Assembly: GCA_028707125.1 (NCBI GenBank)
Contig: JAQTUX010000001.1
Span: 863,923 to 927,922, forward strand
Source of the DNA: Candidatus Omnitrophota bacterium
GTDB taxonomy: Bacteria > Omnitrophota > Gorgyraeia > Gygaellales > JAQTUX01
Length of the DNA: 64,000 nt
Reading direction: 5' to 3'
Part shown: in pieces, positions 8,980 through 15,009 of the stretch
Layout of the letters: each line of letters starts with the position of its first letter
Position numbering within the stretch: the stretch's first letter is position 1
Translations under genes and position numbers: made by a program
Notes under the pieces: generated by a model
Seen by the model: the letters and a program-made list of their open reading frames with translations, nothing else
Database searches by the model: none
Told to the model about the DNA's origin: nothing

Positions 8980-9697
8980 AAAGACATTATCGCTTATAAT
9001 AATCCTGCTCATTGCCCTGGGTTCAGCCGCTGCCCTCGCGTGGTACGCGGCGCGGGCCGTAAGGTCCTCGGCATTCTTCAGGATAAAGGGCGTAGCCATC
9101 GCTTCCAACGCGAAGATAGATGTCTCGCATCTTATAGGCAGGAATATATTTGACGTTGACCTGAGAAGGGAGATCCGGTTTCTCAGGAACAACTATCCCC
9201 GGCTCAGGATATTGAGCGTGGTCAAGCGTTTTCCCGACAGGATGATCATAAATTCCCGGACGCGCGCGGCAATAGCGCAGATAAAGTCCTACCGCTACCT
9301 GTTCATAGACGAAGAGGCGGTCATATTGCCGGAAGAATCCGATTATGGCAGCAGCACGCTTCCTGTCATCGTAGGCCTGGAGTCAAAGATAAGCAGGCCC
9401 AGGTACGGCTGGTCATACGCCGATCTAAAGGAGATCAAGATCGCGTTTGAGCTTATGAAAGAACTGAAAGGTAATCCCGATACCGCCGGTTTAGATATCG
9501 CGAAGATAGACGTGTCCAGCCCCGGCAGCCTTTCTTTTTCTGTCAGGCCTTCCGGCTTGCCGATCAAGGTGGGGGATGAGGATATAAAAAAGCGCGTAAG
9601 ATCGCTGGGGGCTGTATTGCGCAAGCTGGACGCGAAATTGGATAACTTGAGCTATATAGACCTCAGGTTTTCTGAGCCGGTAGTCAAACCAAAATAA
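8963..9697 (+). CDS. ftsQ: Cell division protein FtsQ/DivIB
   Basis: This 244-residue bitopic protein has a short basic cytoplasmic start (MKKKNKKT), one transmembrane segment (about residues 9-29) and a periplasmic part beginning with a POTRA-like domain (FFRIKGVAIASNAKID...NIFDVDLRREIRFL, then VVKRFPDRMIINSRTR). That layout and its place directly before ftsA identify FtsQ, the hub that links FtsA/FtsZ side proteins to FtsL-FtsB and the septal synthase. Sequence conservation in this family is low, so topology and context carry much of the call. Confidence 0.87.
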   Translation: MKKKNKKTLSLIIILLIALGSAAALAWYAARAVRSSAFFRIKGVAIASNAKIDVSHLIGRNIFDVDLRREIRFLRNNYPRLRILSVVKRFPDRMIINSRTRAAIAQIKSYRYLFIDEEAVILPEESDYGSSTLPVIVGLESKISRPRYGWSYADLKEIKIAFELMKELKGNPDTAGLDIAKIDVSSPGSLSFSVRPSGLPIKVGDEDIKKRVRSLGAVLRKLDAKLDNLSYIDLRFSEPVVKPK

Positions 9698-9700
9698 ATC

Positions 9701-10924
9701 ATGGCAGTTAAGAACAGTATGGTCTGCGGACTGGATATCGGCACGAGCAAAATAGCGGGCTGCCTTTGCCTGGGCGCCAGGGGGCAGCAGAAGCCCGCGT
9801 TGTTTTTTTCTTCCGCGGAGGCGCGCGGCATAAAGAAAGGCGTGGTAAACGACGCTGCCTTGTTTTGCGAATCGGTGGATAAGGTTTTAGGCGGCCTGCA
9901 GAAGGACTCAGGCGCGCGGTTCAGGGAAGTGCATGTAAGCCTCCAGGGGGATTTTTCCTGCAGGCATTCCAACGCCGCTGTTACGCTCTCTGAACGAGGG
10001 AACAGGCAGATAACCAGCCAGGACATCAGGAAAATAAACGAACAGGCAAGGATGCTTGGGGTGCGCCTGGATGAATCGCTTCTGTATTCTTTTCCGGTTT
10101 ACTACGTTATAGATGACGATGTGAGGAGCGCCAAGCCCGCGGGGCTTTACGCGCGCAAATTTGAGGTGGACCTTTATCTGGTCACCGCCCCGGCGAGCTT
10201 AACGGATAACATCGCCCTGGCGATAAATAACGCCGGCTATAATGTGGCCGGCTTTTATTTGTCTTCGGCGGCATTGGGGCATTCCGCGTTAACCGCTGAG
10301 GAGCAGGATAAGGGGGTGCTGTTGATAGATATGGGCGCTGAGATCACCGAGGCGGCTGTATTCAAAGACGGCGGCGTCAGGCACCTTGAGATATTCGGCT
10401 TCGGCGCGGATGATTTTACGCGCGCGTTAAAGGATGAGCTTAAGATAGGCATTGAGCTGGCAGAGGAGATCAAGGAATCATACGGCACTCTGTTTGTGGA
10501 GCAGCTGGACGATAAACAGGAGATCATGATAAACCGGCATGGTTCGTATGTGCCGGTTAAGCGCAGCGAGATTTGCTGCGCGCTGGTAAAGAAGTCAGGG
10601 CCCATACTAAAGGCAATGGAGAACAGGTTAAGGTATATCATCAACAAGGAGGAGTTGCCTTGCGGTATTGTGGCGGCAGGGGGCGGCTCTTACCTTGAAG
10701 GGCTGCTTGAGGCGATGGAGAAGGTCTTCCATGTTTCCGTAAAGATCGCAGCCATACGCCAGGATCTGACGCAAAAGAAGGAGCTGAAATACGCCACCGC
10801 GCTTGGCATCATTAAAATGGTGCTTGAGTCGCGGGAGCAGAAAGAATCATCTCTACCCACCCCCGAAGGCCTCTTCCGCAGGCTATCCGAGAAGCTCAAG
10901 GAAGTGTATCAGGAATATTTCTAG
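9701..10924 (+). CDS. ftsA: Cell division protein FtsA
   Basis: FtsA (407 residues) is the actin-like ATPase that tethers FtsZ to the membrane. The ATPase motifs are CGLDIGTSKIAGCL at the N-terminus, GVLLIDMGAEITEAAVF in the middle (about residue 205) and IVAAGGGSYLEGL (about 325). The C-terminus ends with an amphipathic-helix-like tail (LFRRLSEKLKEVYQEYF), which is the membrane-targeting sequence in this family. It starts 3 bases after ftsQ. No ftsZ follows: the next gene is a transposase on the other strand, so ftsZ must lie elsewhere if present. Confidence 0.95.
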   Translation: MAVKNSMVCGLDIGTSKIAGCLCLGARGQQKPALFFSSAEARGIKKGVVNDAALFCESVDKVLGGLQKDSGARFREVHVSLQGDFSCRHSNAAVTLSERGNRQITSQDIRKINEQARMLGVRLDESLLYSFPVYYVIDDDVRSAKPAGLYARKFEVDLYLVTAPASLTDNIALAINNAGYNVAGFYLSSAALGHSALTAEEQDKGVLLIDMGAEITEAAVFKDGGVRHLEIFGFGADDFTRALKDELKIGIELAEEIKESYGTLFVEQLDDKQEIMINRHGSYVPVKRSEICCALVKKSGPILKAMENRLRYIINKEELPCGIVAAGGGSYLEGLLEAMEKVFHVSVKIAAIRQDLTQKKELKYATALGIIKMVLESREQKESSLPTPEGLFRRLSEKLKEVYQEYF

Positions 10925-10951
10925 TCTTTACCATCTTCCAAGGCGTTTCCC

Positions 10952-10973
10952 TCTACACACTTACGTGTGTAGA
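10952..10973. repeat. REP-like palindrome at the 3' end of the Y1 transposase gene
   Basis: A perfect 9-bp stem, TCTACACAC and GTGTGTAGA, surrounds loop TTAC. The inner part ACAC-TTAC-GTGT is the same as in the other REP-like palindromes of this window, while the outer pairs differ but remain paired. The minus-strand stop codon of the transposase (TAA) lies in the loop. Confidence 0.8.
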
Positions 10974-11332
10974 ATCCTTTGGCTGCGGATGTATTCTTGC
11001 ACGCTTTCTAATTCTACTATATCCACTTCTCTAAAACCATATCGCCTTGCCCAGAAATGCTTAGGATTGTAATTCCCCACACGTAAGTGTGGGGTGTTCT
11101 CCAATAGTTTCTTACCAGAAACAGATTTTAGTGTTCTTACCATATCAGCCAATTCTTTCCTGTCTTTTGCTTCCAGCAACATATGCACGTGGTTCTTATT
11201 GGATTCCATTTCCAAAATATTATAGTTCTTTCGTTGTGCTACCTCTAGAAAAGAGTTCTTTGCTATCTCTTCAGCTTTCGCTTCCAGTGTTTCTCTTCTG
11301 CGCTTTGTCACGAACCAGATATGGTAATACAT
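10961..11332 (-). CDS. IS200-like / REP-associated Y1 tyrosine transposase
   Basis: A 123-residue HUH-type single-strand transposase (Y1_Tnp family). The N-terminal strand YHIWFVTKRR, the metal-binding HUH motif in NHVHMLLE (about residues 47-54), the helix LADMVRTLKSVSGKKL, the FWARRYGF strand and a catalytic tyrosine in QEYIRSQR near the C-terminus are in family order, so the domain looks complete though compact. Such enzymes move short elements or REP palindromes by single-strand cutting. Palindromes of the same type lie inside the gene (11075-11094), at its stop codon, and elsewhere in the window, which argues for a RAYT-REP pair. The gene sits opposite to ftsA, where ftsZ is usually found. 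Confidence 0.86.
   Translation of the reverse strand: MYYHIWFVTKRRRETLEAKAEEIAKNSFLEVAQRKNYNILEMESNKNHVHMLLEAKDRKELADMVRTLKSVSGKKLLENTPHLRVGNYNPKHFWARRYGFREVDIVELESVQEYIRSQRILHT
11075..11094. repeat. REP-like palindrome inside the transposase coding sequence
   Basis: Stem CCCCACAC with loop GTAA (TTAC on the other strand) and stem GTGTGGGG. On the minus strand it encodes residues around ENTPHLRVGN of the transposase, in frame, in the stretch between the SVSGKKL helix and the FWARRYGF strand. The same palindrome occurs at 13735, 13954 and 51958. Confidence 0.88.
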
Positions 11333-11412
11333 GGTTTTTGCGGAAATTACCCCCCTCTACTATATATGACGCAAAAATCAGCGTTTTACTTGCAAGAAAG
11401 TTTAAATATTCT

Positions 11413-11640
11413 ATGAACCCGCTGGCTTCCTCGCTCATATCGGTTTTGCCCCGAATGGTATTCAAAGAGGGCCGGCAAAGGTCTCTCGCAGCTCGGTGCT
11501 TGCGGAACTCGCCCTTTTTGCTCCAGCAAAAAGGGCTCAGACAGTCCTCGCACTTTGGGCCTTATAGGCCACAAAGTTCCCTCGCTGCTCGAGCTGCTTT
11601 GCCTAAAACCTCAAATTCGCTCGTAAGCCAGCGGGTTCAT
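11413..11640 (-). ncRNA. Structured RNA-like element, copy 1 (HEARO/omega-RNA-like)
   Basis: A 228-bp element that, read on the minus strand, aligns along its length with 22797-23013. Both begin ATGAACC and end GGTTCAT. Here the ends form a perfect 16-bp stem (ATGAACCCGCTGGCTT with AAGCCAGCGGGTTCAT); in the other copy different bases still pair. Internal hairpins also change while remaining paired (ACTTTG..CAAAGT here; TTCCGACCC..GGGTCGGAA in copy 2), whereas loops and linkers such as GCGAGGACTGTC, GAGACCTTTGCCGG and AAAACCGATATGAGCGAGG are conserved. This covariation indicates selection on RNA or single-strand structure. Size and an ATGA-type start recall HEARO (IscB omega RNA) elements, but no iscB gene is present; the Y1 transposase lies 80 bp downstream in the same orientation. 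Structure is well supported; the family name is inference. The rest of the 11333-11836 gap holds the cassette's left repeat and promoter. Confidence 0.75.
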
Positions 11641-11719
11641 TTACGAGATGCTCGCTCGTAGGAATATCAAAAATAACTAAGCAATCAGAACTTATTACGG
11701 TATAATAGATAGCAGCAAG

Positions 11720-11732
11720 GAGAACCGTCCCC
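11720..11732. repeat. Left arm of 13-bp inverted repeat bracketing the AT-rich cassette
   Basis: GAGAACCGTCCCC here is the exact reverse complement of GGGGACGGTTCTC at 13635-13647. The pair encloses the promoter and all five genes of the AT-rich cassette, so it may mark the ends of a mobile unit. No target duplication was recognised outside the arms. Confidence 0.75.
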
Positions 11733-11781
11733 GATCCAATATTTATATTACAAGAAAGCATAATGTCGACTAATTATTTTC

Positions 11782-11817
11782 TTGACATATAATATTAAAT
11801 GTGTTAATCTGTTAACA
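11782..11817 (+). promoter_or_regulatory. Cassette promoter with overlapping palindromic operator
   Basis: TTGACA at 11782-11787 and TAATCT at 11805-11810 are separated by 17 bp, a good sigma-70 type promoter. A perfect palindrome TGTTAA-N4-TTAACA (11802-11817) covers the -10 box. A repressor bound there would block transcription, and the cassette encodes several small putative HTH proteins that could do this. The first start codon follows at 11837 with the ribosome site AAAGGAGG. Confidence 0.7.
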
Positions 11818-11836
11818 TCTATGAAAGGAGGCAAGC

Positions 11837-12037
11837 ATGCAAAAACAAAAAAATGACACTGAAAGAGATATGGTAAAACATCTGAAGAAATTAGTTATGC
11901 TTAGCGAAAATTCCTTGATTATAAGTCTATCTCAACAAGATGTCCCTCATCAGACGATACGAAAAGTTGCCGGAGTTGATATGTCTCGTGTCACCTCGTT
12001 GCTTCGCGGGGTAAAGTCTGCAAAAAAGACTGATTAG
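11837..12037 (+). CDS. Small putative helix-turn-helix protein 1 of the cassette
   Basis: A 66-residue protein of unknown family. After a charged start it has a leucine-rich helix (LKKLVMLSENSLIISLSQQ) and then a likely helix-turn-helix: VPHQTIRKVAGVDMSRVTSL. The pattern (leucine helix, short linker, I-x(2)-V/L helix, then a recognition-like helix with T/S-x-V) recurs in the small proteins at 12054 and 13386 and loosely in 12234, which suggests paralogues. AAAGGAGG precedes the ATG. Codon use is AT-rich compared with the chromosome around it. It may bind the palindrome over the promoter; this is inference. Confidence 0.7.
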   Translation: MQKQKNDTERDMVKHLKKLVMLSENSLIISLSQQDVPHQTIRKVAGVDMSRVTSLLRGVKSAKKTD

Positions 12038-12053
12038 CGAAAGGAGTACTACT

Positions 12054-12218
12054 ATGCAAAACACTGACAAAATCATTGAGGAATTAGTGGCTATAAAGAA
12101 GCTGCTTATGCTTCAATTAATGCGCGATGACGTGGACGCCTCCGTAATTGGGAAGGTACTAGAACTAACCCCTACGCGAATACGACAAATAATACCAGTA
12201 AAAGACGTACGCAAATAA
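12054..12218 (+). CDS. Small putative helix-turn-helix protein 2 of the cassette (54 aa)
   Basis: A 54-residue open frame with ribosome site AAAGGAG eight bases before the ATG. It follows protein 1 after 16 bases. It consists of a leucine-rich helix (IIEELVAIKKLLMLQLM) and a segment VDASVIGKVLELTPTRIRQI that looks like the two helices of a helix-turn-helix, in the same order as protein 1. No family is recognised. The spacing, ribosome site and similarity to its neighbours make it a real gene despite its size. Confidence 0.65.
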   Translation: MQNTDKIIEELVAIKKLLMLQLMRDDVDASVIGKVLELTPTRIRQIIPVKDVRK

Positions 12219-12233
12219 TAAGGAGCCTTCATA

Positions 12234-12461
12234 ATGAAACGAACTAGGAAAATTGGCGCAGAAGACGAAGTTTCAGTAAAATTGGGCATCTTAATCCGGT
12301 TGTTTATTGAATTTCTGATAACATCGGAAAATAAGAACTTTAATACTGGCAACGTTGCAAGAATCTTAAAATCACTCGATATTACACCAACCGAAATTGC
12401 AAGAATGTTAGGTAAGAAATCTGTAACTGATGTTGCACCATTTCTTTATCGTAAGAAGTAA
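12234..12461 (+). CDS. Small putative helix-turn-helix protein 3 of the cassette
   Basis: A 75-residue protein with AAGGAG upstream of the ATG and 15 bases after protein 2. It begins basic (MKRTRKIG), has a helix KLGILIRLFIEFLI, then FNTGNVARILKSLDITPTEIARMLG, where ITPTEIARMLGKKSVTDV has the look of a DNA-binding helix-turn-helix (compare LTPTRIRQI in protein 2). Function is unknown. It may act with the nuclease-like protein that follows 13 bases later. Confidence 0.65.
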   Translation: MKRTRKIGAEDEVSVKLGILIRLFIEFLITSENKNFNTGNVARILKSLDITPTEIARMLGKKSVTDVAPFLYRKK

Positions 12462-12474
12462 GGGGTAGATACCA

Positions 12475-13374
12475 ATGTCTACTTATATTCAGCAAGTAAC
12501 AGACGTTAGATCAAATTCAAGTGACCAAATACACTTCGCAGCAAAATTGATTAGGCGTTCCAGACAAAAAAAGGCCGTGTTTAAGGCAATCTACCGTGGT
12601 AAAAAACAGATTAAATCCATTTCTGAAATAGAGAAAGTCACCGATTTAAATAATATCCAAATATTAAAAGCTGGTGGGACCTTAGCTGGGAATGGTATTG
12701 TCAAAAAAGTAAAAAAGGGATACCAAAAAGATACATTTTATGCACAACATTATCGCAAAATATTGTCTCTCGCCTCAAATAGTAAAAAGTTGAAACAATT
12801 CCCAACAAAAACACAACCCTATCTCAATTCTAATATAGGCACAACTAGTAGAATATCGCTTAAAAAACCTGCGCAAAAAGTAAGATTTATTACAATTGAT
12901 GATATCTATTCATTTAGAAAAATTAAAGATAATAAATCAAAAAATAATATAGATGGAACATTTCTTTCCAAACTTCCTGAGAATGAAATCAAAAGTGGAA
13001 TCGCAAAGATCATTAGGGAAAGCGGAATATTTAAAGACTGGGCAGGAGAAAAAAATGATCTATTTACAACAAAAGTAAGCATTGGATCAAAAAGGGTGGC
13101 TGCTGTTTTTGCGTTTAAAGGAAAAGGCACAAAAGGCATTTTAACATTAGATAAAATGGGAAAAAGAGCAGACCAAATTCAGCGACTATTTGACAGCCAA
13201 TCTTCTCAACTATTTATAGTGGTTTATAAAGGACAAATAGGCCAAGTTATTCTTGAGCAGATGTATGCTTACGCTATTGCGAAGGCTCTTTACGGTAAAG
13301 AGATCTATTACGGTATTATTGATGGAGATGACTTGATGCGGCTAATTTCATCTTATAAGAACTGTTTTGAATAG
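12475..13374 (+). CDS. Uncharacterised protein: winged-helix-like N-terminus plus nuclease-like C-terminal domain
   Basis: A 299-residue protein, the largest of the cassette. Residues about 20-100 are basic and read like a winged helix (KKAVFKAIYRGKKQIKSISE then NNIQILKAGGTLAGNGIVKK). A lysine-rich linker follows. The C-terminal half has SKRVAAVFAFKGKGTKGILT, LDKMGKRADQIQRLF, LFIVVYKGQIGQVILEQM and IYYGIIDGDDLMRL; alternating hydrophobic strands, the FKGKG and MGKRADQIQRLF blocks suggest an enzyme of restriction-endonuclease-like type. A canonical PD-(D/E)xK triad is not clear (AFK sits where ExK would be), so activity is inference. There is no signal peptide. With the small HTH genes it could form a defence or toxin-like unit. 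Confidence 0.6.
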   Translation: MSTYIQQVTDVRSNSSDQIHFAAKLIRRSRQKKAVFKAIYRGKKQIKSISEIEKVTDLNNIQILKAGGTLAGNGIVKKVKKGYQKDTFYAQHYRKILSLASNSKKLKQFPTKTQPYLNSNIGTTSRISLKKPAQKVRFITIDDIYSFRKIKDNKSKNNIDGTFLSKLPENEIKSGIAKIIRESGIFKDWAGEKNDLFTTKVSIGSKRVAAVFAFKGKGTKGILTLDKMGKRADQIQRLFDSQSSQLFIVVYKGQIGQVILEQMYAYAIAKALYGKEIYYGIIDGDDLMRLISSYKNCFE

Positions 13375-13385
13375 GAGGCGACATA

Positions 13386-13595
13386 ATGAAGAAAAAGCGC
13401 AGTATAACTAAAAAAAGTCTGTCTGATTCCGATCGTTTAGATATAATCATATCTTTACTAAGTCACTTACTAACTGTTCAGTTATATAAATCAGGCGCGA
13501 CAATGGATGATATATGTAGGCATTTACATATTGCAAAAACATCCGTGGTCGATATGTTAAAAGGTTTCAAGCGAAAGCTCGGTAATAATTCGTAA
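13386..13595 (+). CDS. Small putative helix-turn-helix protein 4 of the cassette
   Basis: A 69-residue protein starting 11 bases after the nuclease-like gene, with the ribosome site AGGAGG. After a basic start come a leucine helix (RLDIIISLLSHLLTVQLY) and a helix-turn-helix-like stretch GATMDDICRHLHIAKTSVVD, then a basic tail KGFKRKLG. The design is the same as proteins 1 and 2, supporting duplication within the operon. Function is unknown; DNA binding is likely from the fold pattern. Confidence 0.68.
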   Translation: MKKKRSITKKSLSDSDRLDIIISLLSHLLTVQLYKSGATMDDICRHLHIAKTSVVDMLKGFKRKLGNNS

Positions 13596-13634
13596 ACAAG
13601 ACGGTTACAATTAATCTTGGACCAATAACATAAT

Positions 13635-13647
13635 GGGGACGGTTCTC
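13635..13647. repeat. Right arm of 13-bp inverted repeat bracketing the AT-rich cassette
   Basis: GGGGACGGTTCTC, exact reverse complement of 11720-11732. It lies 39 bases after the stop of the last cassette gene. Right of it begins a mosaic of short repeats without genes (13650-14284). Confidence 0.75.
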
Positions 13648-13685
13648 ATTAGTTTTAGTTGCTGAATCATAACAGACCTAGTAGC

Positions 13686-13754
13686 CGCTTTTCGTAATTA
13701 GCTAATTTCCCGTAACTTACAGAACAAATATTTACCCCACACTTACGTGTGGGG
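13686..13754. repeat. Short direct repeat unit plus REP-like palindrome
   Basis: CGCTTTTCGTAATTAGCTAA at 13686 recurs at 13861. Each unit is followed within about 100 bp by the palindrome CCCCACAC-TTAC-GTGTGGGG, here at 13735-13754. The palindrome matches the one inside the Y1 transposase gene. No gene was found between 13596 and 14284; the stretch is a mosaic of such repeats. Confidence 0.75.
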
Positions 13755-13765
13755 AATGGCAATCC

Positions 13766-13843
13766 CTGATTGTCTCAGCGGGTGGCTTTGGACGGGGCGC
13801 CCCGCCCCGCGCGGAGTTCTCCCGTCCGTTATGGTAATGAATT
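13766..13843. repeat. Repeat sharing the CTGATTGTCTCAGCGGGTG end, type 2
   Basis: Begins CTGATTGTCTCAGCGGGTGG, then a very GC-rich hairpin (GGACGGG at 13789 with CCCGTCC at about 13823), and ends TTATGGTAATGA. Read in reverse, the element at 22072-22200 has the same end and a similar right part (CTCCCGTCTGTTATGG against CTCCCGTCCGTTATGG here), so these two are relatives. Confidence 0.6.
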
Positions 13844-13860
13844 CTATGAAGAATGGCAGA

Positions 13861-13973
13861 CGCTTTTCGTAATTAGCTAATTCCCCCATAACTCTATATA
13901 AGGATATCACAAGATGTGATATCCTTTATTGTTTCTAATGCTATTGGAGGGTACCCCACACTTACGTGTGGGG
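13861..13973. repeat. Second direct repeat unit, terminator-like hairpin and REP-like palindrome
   Basis: After the CGCTTTTCGTAATTAGCTAA repeat there is a perfect 9-bp hairpin GGATATCAC-AAGAT-GTGATATCC (13902-13924) followed by TTTATTGTTT, a possible terminator read on the plus strand. The REP-like palindrome CCCCACAC-TTAC-GTGTGGGG follows at 13954-13973. Confidence 0.7.
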
Positions 13974-13988
13974 AATGACAATTCTGCA

Positions 13989-14218
13989 CTGATTGTCTCA
14001 GCGGGTGACTGCCGAGCGGGCACAGAATTTCGGGAGGGGTGACGTCGTTTTGAGGGCTCCCGCCGCGCGGACCCGCCAAGACATCTGGCGGGGAGCACGG
14101 CGGGAAACAAAACGACGGCAGGACCCCTCCCTCAGAGTTACAATCTAGATACTTCGGCGGTGATTTATTGACAAGGCCGCCTCAGTATCAACACCAGGAC
14201 GCATACGAAGGTGTTGAC
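13989..14218. repeat. 230-bp direct repeat, copy A (left of mntA-hepT)
   Basis: Nearly identical to 15010-15239: only single-base indels near the start and after CCCCTCC and a few changes near the end are seen. It can fold back: GGAGGGGT with ACCCCTCC, CGTCGTTTTG with CAAAACGACG, CCCGCCG with CGGCGGG and an inner CCGCCAAG..CTGGCGG; two small hairpins follow (GGCGG..CCGCC and CAACACC..GGTGTTG). The right end supplies the -35 box of the mntA promoter. With copy B it brackets the toxin-antitoxin pair. Confidence 0.9.
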
Positions 14219-14243
14219 ATTTATATAAGTTATATTGTATAAT
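14214..14243 (+). promoter_or_regulatory. Promoter of mntA-hepT, -35 box in the repeat end
   Basis: TTGACA at 14214-14219 overlaps the right end of repeat copy A; TATAAT lies at 14238-14243, spacing 18 bp. The start codon of mntA follows at 14285. The promoter is thus partly made by the repeat. Confidence 0.75.
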
Positions 14244-14284
14244 TAAGTTGCGAATACTTAGCGGGATAAAAAAATTAGGCAAAT

Positions 14285-14572
14285 ATGACGACAAAGATTA
14301 GTAGAATAAAACAAATAATACTGCCGATCTTGCAACAATACGGCGCTAAAAAAGCAGCGCTATTTGGCTCATATGTCAGAGACCAGATGAAAAAGGATAG
14401 TGATATTGATATATTGGTAGAAATTGAAAAGGATATCAGCCTGCTTGATTTTATAGGTCTTAAACAAGAGATTGAAGAGGCGTTAGGAAGGAAGATAGAT
14501 TTGGTGGAATATGACAGCATTAAACCTCTTCTCAGAAAGCGTATTTTAAAAGAGCAAGTGGTAATTCTATGA
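14285..14572 (+). CDS. mntA: MntA-type nucleotidyltransferase antitoxin
   Basis: A 95-residue minimal nucleotidyltransferase. The family signature GSYVRDQMKKDSDIDILV (about residues 27-44) has the GS motif and the two metal-binding aspartates of SDID, and the third acidic residue is likely in KIDLVEYD. In type VII toxin-antitoxin systems this enzyme neutralises the HEPN toxin by adding AMP to a tyrosine near its active site. It overlaps the following HEPN gene by 4 bases, the usual order for such pairs. The start at ATG 14285 fits the family N-terminus. Confidence 0.88.
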   Translation: MTTKISRIKQIILPILQQYGAKKAALFGSYVRDQMKKDSDIDILVEIEKDISLLDFIGLKQEIEEALGRKIDLVEYDSIKPLLRKRILKEQVVIL

Positions 14573-14913
14573 AAAGAGACGCTAGAGTATATATCGAAGA
14601 TATCATAGAGAGCATTACAAAGATAGAAGAGTATACGAAGGATCTTAAGTCCGAAGACGATTTCTATAAGGATACTCAGATTCAAGATGCTGTCTTAAGG
14701 CGGCTGGAAATCATCGGTGAGGCAGTTAAGAATATCCCCGAAGAGATCAAGAGGAAATATCCGCAGATACCATGGAAGAAGATTGCCGGCATGAGAGATA
14801 TTCTTACTCATCAATATTTTGTAGTAAACCTGAAACAAACATTTAAGGCAGTCAAAGAAGACATCCTCGATCTAAAAAAGAACATTGCGCAGATAAACAA
14901 AGAATTGCCATAG
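14569..14913 (+). CDS. hepT: HepT-type HEPN ribonuclease toxin
   Basis: A 114-residue all-helical HEPN protein. The catalytic signature R-x4-H-x-Y is present as RDILTHQY (about residues 83-90), preceded by the typical RRLEIIGEAVKNIPEEIK and IPWKKIAGM stretches of the HepT/DUF86 family. HEPN toxins of this group cut RNA and are kept off by the adjacent nucleotidyltransferase, which modifies the tyrosine of the motif. Both genes look intact, so the system may be working. It lies between two 230-bp direct repeats. Confidence 0.9.
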   Translation: MKRDARVYIEDIIESITKIEEYTKDLKSEDDFYKDTQIQDAVLRRLEIIGEAVKNIPEEIKRKYPQIPWKKIAGMRDILTHQYFVVNLKQTFKAVKEDILDLKKNIAQINKELP

Positions 14914-14920
14914 TTGTTTT

Positions 14921-14990
14921 GAGGTCGCAAAGTGCGACCTCAAAGATTGTTTCGTTTACGCCTCCAAATTAACTTGGAGGCGTTTTTATT
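14921..14990 (+). terminator. Hairpin and rho-independent terminator after hepT
   Basis: A 9-bp hairpin GAGGTCGCA-AAG-TGCGACCTC (14921-14941) is followed by ACGCCTCCAA..TTGGAGGCGT (14958-14983) with the T-run TTTTTATT. The second is a classic intrinsic terminator and closes the mntA-hepT transcript. Confidence 0.85.
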
Positions 14991-15009
14991 GGACGCGGAT
15001 GGATTGGTT

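Noticed and set aside
11089-11661. 190-residue plus-strand open frame over the transposase and the structured element
   Set aside because: It is antisense to the Y1 transposase and then runs through the covarying element; its sequence has no protein-like conservation between the two element copies.
13596-14284. CRISPR array in the repeat-rich stretch
   Set aside because: The palindromes are only two copies, with unequal spacing and related flanks instead of unique equal spacers, and no cas gene is near.
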